Part shown: one piece after another, positions 1 to 6,406 of the stretch
How the letters are laid out: every line of letters starts with the position of its first letter
Numbering within the stretch: the stretch's first letter is position 1
Assembly (NCBI GenBank): GCA_050742975.1
Contig: JBOGDQ010000254.1
Span: 1 to 23,139 of the forward strand
Source: JBDTGE01 sp050742975
GTDB taxonomy: Bacteria; Actinomycetota; Actinomycetes; Mycobacteriales; Jatrophihabitantaceae
Direction: 5' to 3'
Length of the DNA: 23,139 bases
The notes under the pieces: model-generated
Database searches by the model: none
Seen by the model: the letters and a program-made list of their open reading frames with translations, nothing else
Told to the model about the DNA's origin: nothing
Translations under genes and position numbers: made by a program

Positions 1-554
1 GCCGACAGCGGCCCGCTGTCGTGGTACCAGGTGCCGATCTGGTTGATCGCGCCGTAGACGAAGTGCACCGCCAGGTCCGCCGGCACGTCACGCGTGAGCA
101 CGCCGCACCGCTGGCCCTCCTCGATCAGCCGTCGCACCCGCTGGTGGTAACGACGGCGCTCGGCCCGCACCGTCTGCTGCTGCTCGTCCGGCAGCAGGTG
201 CTGCGAGCGGAAGAACACGATCAGCTCGTCCAGGTTGGCGATGCTCGTGGCGATGACGTCGGCGACCACCGCGGTCAGCCGCTGCGCCGCATCTCCCGGT
301 CCGTTCGCGATCTCCTCCAACCGGCGCATCTGGACGGCCAGCACCCGGTGGTACACCTCGTACAGCAGGTCGTCCTTGGACGTGAAGTGGTGATAGAGCG
401 CGCCCTTGGTGACGCCGGCCGCCTCGACGATCTGCTGCACGGACGTCGATTCGTACCCCTGCGCCGCGAACAGCCTGGTGGCGACGGTGACCAGCCGCTG
501 CGGCAACGGCACCGCAGCCTCGACCGTCTTGACCGTCTTGACCGGCCTAGTCAC
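1..554 (-). CDS. TetR/AcrR-family transcriptional regulator (3' end cut by window edge)
   Basis: At least 184 codons read leftward to the window edge with no stop, so the C-terminus is missing. TetR proteins are usually 190-220 residues, so nearly all of it is here. The N-terminal DNA-binding domain is clear: a helix around residues 20-32 (RLVTVATRLFAAQGYE), then the helix-turn-helix at about 37-57, with VQQIVEAAGVTKGALYHHF and the following SKDDLL. The rest is the ligand-binding and dimerisation domain. The proposed start is a GTG that overlaps the stop of the upstream acyl-CoA ligase gene by 8 bp, so the two are almost certainly co-transcribed and translationally coupled. Context makes it the local repressor of acyl-CoA metabolism genes, probably binding the palindrome at 2206-2219 and released by an acyl-CoA. 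The family is certain; ligand and target are inferred. Confidence 0.9.
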   Translation of the reverse strand, partial: MTRPVKTVKTVEAAVPLPQRLVTVATRLFAAQGYESTSVQQIVEAAGVTKGALYHHFTSKDDLLYEVYHRVLAVQMRRLEEIANGPGDAAQRLTAVVADVIATSIANLDELIVFFRSQHLLPDEQQQTVRAERRRYHQRVRRLIEEGQRCGVLTRDVPADLAVHFVYGAINQIGTWYHDSGPLS

Positions 555-2181
555 GGGTGCGTTCGACCTGCAGCTCACCGGCCTGGTGCTGCGCGCGCAG
601 AACCTTCTTGTCGAACTTGCCGACCGTCGTCTTGGGCACCTCACCGATGAACGTCCAGTTCTCCGGCACCTGCCAGTGCGCGAGCTTGCCCTCGAGGAAC
701 TCGGCGAGTGCGGCCGGCGCGACCTGGCTACCCGGCCTGCGCACGACGGCTGCGAGCGGCCGCTCGGTCCACTTCTCGTCCGGGATGCCGATGACGGCGG
801 CCTCGAGCACATCCGGGCTGGCCGCCAGTAGATTCTCCAGCTCGACCGAGGAGATCCACTCGCCGCCGGACTTGATCACGTCCTTGCTGCGGTCGGTGAT
901 CTGGTAGAAGCCGCGCTCGTCGATCGTGCCGATGTCCCCGGTGCGCAGCCAGCCGTCGTCGAACTTCTCCGGGACGTCGTCGCGATAGTACGAGCCGGTG
1001 ATCCACGGCCCGCGCACCTCGATCTCACCGACCGCCTCACCGTCCCACGGCAGCACTTCGCCGGCGTCGCTCACGATGCGCATCTGCACGCCGGAGATCA
1101 GCCGCCCTGACTTCAGCCGCCACTCGATCTCGTCCGGCGAACCGAGCTCGACGTCCGCCGGCGGGTGCGCCATCCCGCCGACCGGCGAGGTCTCGGTCAT
1201 GCCCCAACCCTGGATGATTCGCACGCCGTACTGCTGCTCGAGCGCCTCCATCAGCGAGCGGGGCATCGCGGCGCCGCCGGACGTCCCCATCCGCAGCGAG
1301 GACAGGTCGATCTCGTGCTCGGTGCCGTACTGCAGGATGCCGGCCCAGATCGTGGGGACGGCCGACGCGAGCGTGGACTTCTCGGCCCGCATGAACGCGC
1401 AGATGCCCTCGGGCGTCATGTGCGGTCCGGGCAGGTGCAGCGTCGCGCCGGACAGGAAGGCGCCGAACGGGATACCCCAGGCGTTGACGTGGAACATCGG
1501 CACGAAGGTGAGCACGCGGTCGGCCTCGGTGGCGCCGGTCACCGACGCCGCGTTCGTGGCCAGGGCGTGCAGCACCGTCGAGCGGTGCGAGTACACGACG
1601 CCCTTCGGGTCGCCCGTCGTCCCGCTCGTGTAACACATCGACGCCGGCGCGCGCTCGTCCACGTCCGGCCAGGCGAAGCCCGGCTGCTCCGCCGCGAGCA
1701 GGTCCGCGTAACGGTGGACGGCCTTGTCGCCCAGAGCACTCGCGTCGCCTTCGCCCACCACGACGTAGGCCTCGACGGTGCTCAGCTGGTCGGCGACCGC
1801 GGCGAGCAGCGGGATGAGCGTCGAGTCGACGATGATCAGCTTGTCCTCGGCGTGGTTGACGATCTGCGCCAGCTGGTGACCTGGCAGCCGGATGTTCAGC
1901 GTGTGCAGGACCGCGCCCATGCACGGCACCGCGTAGTACGCCTCGAGGTGCTCCTGGTTGTTCCAGCAGAACGTGCCGACCCGATCACCGGCCCCGATGC
2001 CCAGCTTGCTCAGGGCCGCCGCCAGCCGCTCGGCGTTGTCGGCGATCTGGGCGTAGCTCGCGCGCCGGGCGCCGTCACCCTCCCAGGTGACGCACTCGCT
2101 GCGGCCGTACACAGTCCGGCCGTGCTCGAGCAGCAGGTGGATCGTGAGTGGGAAGTCGTCCTGCATCGTGCTGGTGATCAA
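547..2181 (-). CDS. Long/medium-chain fatty-acid--CoA ligase (AMP-binding, ANL superfamily)
   Basis: A 544-residue adenylate-forming enzyme that activates a carboxylic acid with ATP and then transfers the acyl group to CoA. The core motifs are intact: P-loop YTSGTTGDPKG (184-194), GWGMTETSP (325-333), the ribose-binding Asp in WLRTGD (D416), the hinge region ITDRSKD (428-434), and the C-terminal catalytic Lys in TVGKFDKK (K522). The length is normal for the fatty-acyl-CoA synthetase branch. The start is probably TTG at 2181: it gives MITSTMQD, which matches the MxSTMQD-type beginning of relatives, and a GAGG-containing stretch precedes it. The alternative is ATG at 2166. The 3' end overlaps the TetR gene. 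It diverges from two acyl-CoA dehydrogenase genes, which fits supply of acyl-CoA for their oxidation. Chain length and exact substrate cannot be read from sequence; a cinnamate- or steroid-side-chain-like acid is also possible. Confidence 0.92.
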   Translation of the reverse strand: MITSTMQDDFPLTIHLLLEHGRTVYGRSECVTWEGDGARRASYAQIADNAERLAAALSKLGIGAGDRVGTFCWNNQEHLEAYYAVPCMGAVLHTLNIRLPGHQLAQIVNHAEDKLIIVDSTLIPLLAAVADQLSTVEAYVVVGEGDASALGDKAVHRYADLLAAEQPGFAWPDVDERAPASMCYTSGTTGDPKGVVYSHRSTVLHALATNAASVTGATEADRVLTFVPMFHVNAWGIPFGAFLSGATLHLPGPHMTPEGICAFMRAEKSTLASAVPTIWAGILQYGTEHEIDLSSLRMGTSGGAAMPRSLMEALEQQYGVRIIQGWGMTETSPVGGMAHPPADVELGSPDEIEWRLKSGRLISGVQMRIVSDAGEVLPWDGEAVGEIEVRGPWITGSYYRDDVPEKFDDGWLRTGDIGTIDERGFYQITDRSKDVIKSGGEWISSVELENLLAASPDVLEAAVIGIPDEKWTERPLAAVVRRPGSQVAPAALAEFLEGKLAHWQVPENWTFIGEVPKTTVGKFDKKVLRAQHQAGELQVERTRD

Positions 2182-2195
2182 CTCGCCTCATCCTC

Positions 2196-2224
2196 TCGCC
2201 AACCGACCGACTAGTCGGTACGGT
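2196..2224 (+). promoter_or_regulatory. Candidate sigma-70-type promoter for the acyl-CoA dehydrogenase operon
   Basis: TCGCCA (2196-2201) and TACGGT (2219-2224) are separated by 17 bp and resemble -35 and -10 hexamers; the -10 fits the actinobacterial TAnnnT pattern. Transcription would start near 2231. The palindrome at 2206-2219 fills most of the spacer and touches the -10, so a bound repressor would exclude RNA polymerase. This is a pattern match only. Confidence 0.45.
2206..2219. promoter_or_regulatory. Probable TetR operator (perfect 14-bp palindrome)
   Basis: ACCGACTAGTCGGT is a perfect inverted repeat centred between 2212 and 2213, in the 108-bp gap between the divergent ligase and acyl-CoA dehydrogenase genes. 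Size and symmetry fit a TetR dimer site, and a TetR gene ends the ligase operon. Binding by that regulator is inferred. Confidence 0.7.
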
Positions 2225-2237
2225 ACCGCTCAGACGT

Positions 2238-2259
2238 CCGGCTGTCTGCGGACAGCCGG
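2238..2259. promoter_or_regulatory. 9-bp perfect hairpin in the leader of the acyl-CoA dehydrogenase operon
   Basis: CCGGCTGTC (2238-2246) and GACAGCCGG (2251-2259) are perfectly complementary around a TGCG tetraloop. The hairpin lies between the predicted transcription start and the AAGGAG ribosome-binding site (2276-2281) of the first dehydrogenase. It could be an RNA hairpin in the leader or a second protein-binding palindrome. No riboswitch family was recognised. Confidence 0.45.
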
Positions 2260-2289
2260 GCTGATCCGGCAGCAGAAGGAGCCTGACCT

Positions 2290-3486
2290 GTGGCAGTCAC
2301 CGCCGATGAGCTGCGCTCGCGCGTCCGGCAACTCCTATCCGATCACCCGGTGTCGGGCGGGCGGCTCGAGTTCCTGCGTGCTCGCTTCGACGCCGGACTC
2401 GCCTGGGTGCACTACCCGGACGGGCTGGGCGGTCTCGGCGCGCCGCGCGAACTGCAGGCCGTCGTGGACGCCGAACTGGCCGACGCGGGCGCGCCGGACA
2501 ACGACCCGCGACGGATCGGAATCGGGTTGGGGATGGCCGCGCCGACGATCCTCGAGCACGGCACGGACGAGCAGCGCGCGCGCTGGCTGCGCCCGCTGTG
2601 GACCGGCGAACAGGTCTGGTGCCAGCTGTTCAGCGAGCCGGGCGCGGGCTCAGATCTGGCCGCTCTCGGCACGCGCGCCGTTCCTGACGGCGACGGGTGG
2701 ATCGTGAACGGCCAGAAGGTGTGGACGTCGATGGCGCACGAGGCGCGCTGGGCGATCCTGGTCACGCGCACGGATCCGGCGGTCCCCAAGCATGCCGGCA
2801 TGACGTACTTCGCCTGCGACATGAACGTGCCCGGAGTCGAGGTCCGCCCGCTGCGCCAGCTCACCGGCGAGGCCGAGTTCAACGAGGTGTTCCTGACCGA
2901 CGTGCACATCCCGGACGCGCACCGGCTCGGTGCCGTCGGCAACGGCTGGCGGGTGGCGCAGACGACGCTGATGAACGAGCGGGTCGCGATCGGCGGCGGC
3001 GCAACTCCGCGCGAGGCGGGCGCGATCGCCGCGGTCTGTGAGCACTGGCGTTCACGGCCCGACCTGCGCACGCCGGCCGCGCACGACGAGCTGATGCGGC
3101 TGTGGGTCGAGGCCGAGGCGCTGCGCCTCACCGGAGCGCGGCTGCGCCAGCAGCTCGCGGCCGGCGCGCCCGGTCCGGAGGGCTCGGCTGCGAAGCTGTC
3201 CTACGCGCGGCTCAACCAGGACGTCTCGGGCTTCGAGCTGGAGCTGCTCGGCGAGCAGGCGCTGCGCTACGACGACTGGGCCACCGACACGTGGTCGAGC
3301 GAGCGGCCGAACGCGGTCGACTTCCTCGGCCGCTCGGCCGGCTACCGCTACCTGCGCGCCAAGGGCAACTCGATCGAGGGCGGGACGTCGGAGATCCTGC
3401 GCAACATCATCGGCGAACGCGTCCTCGGGCTGCCGCCGGACCTGCGCGTCGACAAGGACGTCGCGTGGAAGGACCTGCCGAAATGA
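2290..3486 (+). CDS. Acyl-CoA dehydrogenase, catalytic-type subunit (FadE-like)
   Basis: A 398-residue flavoprotein of the acyl-CoA dehydrogenase family, which introduces the alpha-beta double bond into an acyl-CoA and passes electrons to ETF. Visible signatures are WCQLFSEPGAGSDLA (the FAD/substrate loop of the middle beta domain), NGQKVWTS, and near the C-terminus RAKGNSIEGGTSEILRNII with ERVLGLP. The Glu of IEGGTSE (E363) is in the position of the catalytic base. The start is GTG at 2290, preceded by AAGGAG (2276-2281) with an 8-nt spacer. The stop overlaps the next gene's ATG (ATGA), so the two dehydrogenases are translationally coupled. Paired genes of this layout in actinobacteria often form alpha2-beta2 enzymes (for example the ChsE steroid side-chain enzymes of Mycobacterium). 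That assembly and the substrate are inferred here. Confidence 0.93.
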   Translation: MAVTADELRSRVRQLLSDHPVSGGRLEFLRARFDAGLAWVHYPDGLGGLGAPRELQAVVDAELADAGAPDNDPRRIGIGLGMAAPTILEHGTDEQRARWLRPLWTGEQVWCQLFSEPGAGSDLAALGTRAVPDGDGWIVNGQKVWTSMAHEARWAILVTRTDPAVPKHAGMTYFACDMNVPGVEVRPLRQLTGEAEFNEVFLTDVHIPDAHRLGAVGNGWRVAQTTLMNERVAIGGGATPREAGAIAAVCEHWRSRPDLRTPAAHDELMRLWVEAEALRLTGARLRQQLAAGAPGPEGSAAKLSYARLNQDVSGFELELLGEQALRYDDWATDTWSSERPNAVDFLGRSAGYRYLRAKGNSIEGGTSEILRNIIGERVLGLPPDLRVDKDVAWKDLPK

Positions 3487-4580
3487 GTGAGCTGCTGTAC
3501 ACCGACGTCGAGGAGCAGCTGCGCTCGAGCGTCCGCGAACTGCTGGACAAGCGCGCGCCCTCGGCCGCCGTCCTGGCCCGGACGGAGAGCGACGAGCGGT
3601 ACGACCCGGCACTCTGGACGGCACTGGCCATGGAGACCGGGGTCGCCGGGCTGGCCGTCCCGGAGTCGGCCGGCGGGCACGGTGCGTCCTGGCGCGAGGT
3701 GGCGGTGGTCGCGGAGGAGCTCGGCCGCTCGGTCGCCGGGACGCCCTTCCTCGGGAGCGCGGTTCTCTCGACGGCGCTGGCGTTGTCGGCGGCCGCGCAC
3801 GACCTGCTCGCGGGCCTGGCTTCCGGTTCGACCACGGCAGCGCTCGCCGTCGCCCTGTCGACGACGCCGGGCGCCCCGTTCCCGACCGGTGTCCGCCTCG
3901 ACGGATCCACGGTGACCGGCACGGTGCGCAGCGTCGCCGACGTCGAACTCGCCGATGTCCTCGTGGTTCCGGCCATCGGCTCGGCCGGTCCGGTCGTCGT
4001 CTCGGTGCGAGCGGCCGACGTGCTGCGCGCGGGGGTCGTCCCGCTCGACCTGACGCGTCCGCTCACCGACCTCACGTTCGAGTCGGCGGCCGCATCCGTC
4101 ATCGCGTCGGGCGACGCGGCGGTGCAGGCGCTGACGTTCGCGCTCGAAGCCGGGGCGGTCGTGCTGGCCGGTGAGCAGGTCGGGCTGGCCGAGCGCTGCC
4201 TGCAGCTCTCGGTGGAGCACCTGCGCACGCGGTACCAGTTCGGCCGGCCGATCGGGTCGTTCCAGGCGCTCAAGCACCGCGCCGCCGACCTGTGGAGCGC
4301 GATCACCCAGGCACGCGCCGTCGCCCGCTACGCGGCGGACTGCCTGGCCGCCGTCGACCCCGATGCGCCCATCGCGGCCTGCCTCGCGCAGGCATACTGC
4401 GGGCCGGTCGCGGTCAAGGCGGCCGAGGAGTGCGTCCAGTTGCACGGCGGCATCGGCTTCACCTGGGAGCACCCGGCGCACCTGTACCTCAAGCGGGCCA
4501 AGGCGGACGCGATCGCGCTCGGCACCGCAAGTCAGCACCGTGCACGCCTGGCGACCCTCGTGGACCTGCCCGCGGCCTGA
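3483..4580 (+). CDS. Acyl-CoA dehydrogenase family protein, probable partner subunit
   Basis: A 365-residue protein of the acyl-CoA dehydrogenase fold. Its ATG overlaps the preceding stop, with GGAAGG (3467-3472) as ribosome-binding site. The reading frame stays open upstream, but homology begins only at MSELLYTDVEEQLRSSVREL. The C-terminal half shows the family motifs TRYQFGRPIGSFQALKHRAADLW and CVQLHGGIGFTWEHPAHLYLKRAK. It lacks the IEGGTSE/YEGT-type segment with the catalytic Glu seen in its neighbour, and the N-terminal and middle domains are shorter and more divergent. This is the usual look of the partner chain in heteromeric acyl-CoA dehydrogenases, where the FAD site is completed between two different chains. 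Heteromer formation is inferred from gene order and the missing residue, not shown. Confidence 0.9.
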   Translation: MSELLYTDVEEQLRSSVRELLDKRAPSAAVLARTESDERYDPALWTALAMETGVAGLAVPESAGGHGASWREVAVVAEELGRSVAGTPFLGSAVLSTALALSAAAHDLLAGLASGSTTAALAVALSTTPGAPFPTGVRLDGSTVTGTVRSVADVELADVLVVPAIGSAGPVVVSVRAADVLRAGVVPLDLTRPLTDLTFESAAASVIASGDAAVQALTFALEAGAVVLAGEQVGLAERCLQLSVEHLRTRYQFGRPIGSFQALKHRAADLWSAITQARAVARYAADCLAAVDPDAPIAACLAQAYCGPVAVKAAEECVQLHGGIGFTWEHPAHLYLKRAKADAIALGTASQHRARLATLVDLPAA

Positions 4581-4601
4581 GCACCTCTCGCGCGCTGGAC
4601 A

Positions 4602-4660
4602 CCCGTGATCAGCTGCGAGTAGTGGTCGCTCTGCAGCCGCAACCGGCAGCTGATCACGGG
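4602..4660. repeat. Intergenic long-arm hairpin (15-bp perfect arms)
   Basis: CCCGTGATCAGCTGC (4602-4616) is exactly complementary to GCAGCTGATCACGGG (4646-4660), with a 29-nt loop. It starts 21 bp after the stop of the second acyl-CoA dehydrogenase and ends 27 bp before the CapA-like lipoprotein. There is no T-run, so it is not a standard intrinsic terminator, though U-less hairpins can end transcription in actinobacteria. Its build resembles the hairpin at 10836-10889 (GATC in the arm, an ACTAC-type word in the loop). Confidence 0.7.
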
Positions 4661-4675
4661 GGATGGTCCACGCGA

Positions 4676-4681
4676 TATCGT
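4676..4681 (+). promoter_or_regulatory. Candidate -10 box (TATCGT) for a leaderless CapA-like mRNA
   Basis: TATCGT fits TAnnnT and ends 6 nt before the GTG start at 4688. No Shine-Dalgarno sequence lies at a usable distance. Together these suggest a transcript beginning at the start codon. It also sits inside a small CGCGA/TCGCG inverted repeat (4671-4686). Pattern match only. Confidence 0.4.
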
Positions 4682-4687
4682 TCGCGA

Positions 4688-5875
4688 GTGCTGAAGCGCC
4701 ACATGCTCGCAGCGATCATCACCGCTGCCGCGCTCACCATCACCGCCTGCACGACCGGAAGCACCGCTACCAAGCACGCCCCGCGGACCACAACGAGCGC
4801 GGCCACGCACGACGCCACACCCGCACCATCGTCGACGAAGCCAACTCCCCGCACCGTCACCATCCTCGGCAGCGGCGACGTGCTGATCCACCCGCCGCTC
4901 TGGCAGCAGGCGCACGCCGACGCACCCGGTCATCGTGGCTACGACTTCGGCCCGATGTACGCGAGCATCGCGCCGGACACCGAGTCGGCCGATCTGGCGA
5001 TCTGCGAGATGGAGACGCCGCTCGCTCCGCCGCAGGGCCCGTTCACCGGTTGGCCGGACTTCAGCGCACCGCCACAGGTGCTCACCACCCTCAAGCACAT
5101 CGGTTACGACAGCTGCACCACCGCGTCCAACCACTCGCTGGATCAGGGCTATCCGGGCGTCGTCCGTACCTTGGACGAGCTGGACCGGGCCGGCCTGAAG
5201 CACACGGGCAGCGCGCGCACGGCCAAGGAGGCAGCCACCCCGTTGATCATCACCACGGCGAACGGGGTGAAGATCGCGCAGCTCGCCTACTCGTTCGACT
5301 TCAACGGCATCGCGATCCCGCGCGACAAGCCCTGGATCGCCAACCTCACCGACGTGCCGAAGATCCTGGCCGCCGCCCGCCGGGCGAAGCGCGCCGGCGC
5401 TGACATCGTCGTGCTGTCCATGCACTGGGGAACCGAGTACGACCACCTGGCGACATCGACCCAGCGGCAACAGGCCGACGAACTGTTGGCCTCGCCCGAC
5501 ATCGACGTCATCCTCGGCGATCACGCACACGTCGTGCAGCCCGCACAGCGGCTACACGGCAAGTGGGTCTTCTACTGCATGGGCAACCAGATCTCGCGGC
5601 ACGCGGACCCGATCGCCGCCGGCCGCGAGGGGCTGATGCCGCGCGTGACGTTCACCGAGGTGGCACCGGGCAAGTTCAAGATCACCAGGGTCGAGGCGAT
5701 CCCCACCTGGATGCAGGACGAGCCGAAGCTCCGACTGATCGACATCCCGCGCGCACTGGTCGCAGCCTCGACAACTGCTGCCGAGCGCGCGACCTATCAG
5801 CACCAGTACGAGCAGATCCGCCACTACCTCGACGCGTACGGCGCCATCAAGGACGGTCTAGTCGTGGTCCACTGA
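4688..5875 (+). CDS. CapA-family (PGA_cap) lipoprotein, metallophosphatase fold
   Basis: A 395-residue exported lipoprotein. The start is GTG at 4688: the frame is open further upstream, but the signal peptide begins here (LKRHM, then a hydrophobic stretch). It ends in lipobox ITAC with Cys21 as the predicted lipidation site, followed by a Thr/Ser/Pro-rich linker to about residue 55. The CapA domain follows, with GSGDVLIHPPLW, the CEMETPL segment, TTASNHSLDQGYPGVVRTLDEL, VVLSMHWGTEYDH and DVILGDHAHVVQP. These Asp/His/Asn clusters are the metal-site motifs of this calcineurin-like family. CapA homologues act in poly-gamma-glutamate capsule export, but no capB or capC neighbours are present. 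A general envelope phosphoesterase-like role is therefore as likely as capsule synthesis. The 3' end overlaps the opposite-strand membrane-protein gene by 18 bp. Confidence 0.88.
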   Translation: MLKRHMLAAIITAAALTITACTTGSTATKHAPRTTTSAATHDATPAPSSTKPTPRTVTILGSGDVLIHPPLWQQAHADAPGHRGYDFGPMYASIAPDTESADLAICEMETPLAPPQGPFTGWPDFSAPPQVLTTLKHIGYDSCTTASNHSLDQGYPGVVRTLDELDRAGLKHTGSARTAKEAATPLIITTANGVKIAQLAYSFDFNGIAIPRDKPWIANLTDVPKILAAARRAKRAGADIVVLSMHWGTEYDHLATSTQRQQADELLASPDIDVILGDHAHVVQPAQRLHGKWVFYCMGNQISRHADPIAAGREGLMPRVTFTEVAPGKFKITRVEAIPTWMQDEPKLRLIDIPRALVAASTTAAERATYQHQYEQIRHYLDAYGAIKDGLVVVH

Positions 5876-6304
5876 CTGCTCCGCCGCCGGCTCGTGCGGC
5901 GGAGCCGAGCGCAGCCGCCGGTGCGCGGCATCGAGGAAGGCGCCCACCAGCACGCCGGCCAGCACCGTCGGGATCCACAGCCAGATCAGATAGACGTCGG
6001 TGCGGGCCAGCCCGATCAGCAGCGCCGTGTAGACCACGAACGGGACGATGACGGCGGCGGCGCAGCGCACCCGCAGCGCCCTGTTGTGGCGCAGCAGGTG
6101 CAGGTCACCGCGCGTTCCGGGGTGCAGTTCGGCGATGCGGACCGGCGCGGTCGGTGTCTCGGCGGCTGTGTCGGAGGCAGCGTCGGTGGCAGCGTTGGCG
6201 GGGTCGCGGTCGGCGTGGCGCCCCGAGGCGATGACGGCGGTCGCCGCGACGTCGACGGCCGGTAGGTCCGCCTCGTCGCTGTCGGGTGCCGAATGCCGTC
6301 CCAT
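5858..6304 (-). CDS. Small two-helix membrane protein of unknown function
   Basis: A 148-residue protein starting MGRHSAPDSDEADLP, a beginning common among small actinobacterial membrane proteins. The first 55 residues are polar, Ala/Asp-rich and probably disordered and cytoplasmic. Two hydrophobic helices follow, about 81-100 (CAAAVIVPFVVYTALLIGLA) and 104-124 (VYLIWLWIPTVLAGVLVGAF), joined by a very short turn, then a basic stretch (DAAHRRLRS) and a polar tail. It reads tail to tail into the CapA-like gene with an 18-bp overlap and diverges from the metallopeptidase gene across about 100 bp. No catalytic motif is visible and I recognise no named function. That it is a real gene is supported by clear membrane segments in a sensible frame and by the otherwise empty space. 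Confidence 0.75.
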   Translation of the reverse strand: MGRHSAPDSDEADLPAVDVAATAVIASGRHADRDPANAATDAASDTAAETPTAPVRIAELHPGTRGDLHLLRHNRALRVRCAAAVIVPFVVYTALLIGLARTDVYLIWLWIPTVLAGVLVGAFLDAAHRRLRSAPPHEPAAEQSVDHD

Positions 6305-6406
6305 CCGGCCAGTGTGTCAAACGTCCAGGCGTCGGGGCGCTCACCGCGCCGCTGCCTCTCAAGCCGGCTACATGGCATGCTTTGGCCAGGCGAAGGGGGC
6401 ACTGGC

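Noticed and set aside
490..545. Tandem gaccgtctt repeats at the 5' end of the TetR gene
   Set aside because: Two short copies encoding VKTVKT in the disordered N-terminus; too short to mean more than local slippage.
4688..5875. A poly-gamma-glutamate capsule locus
   Set aside because: Only the CapA-like protein is present. No CapB ligase, CapC or CapD partner lies near it.
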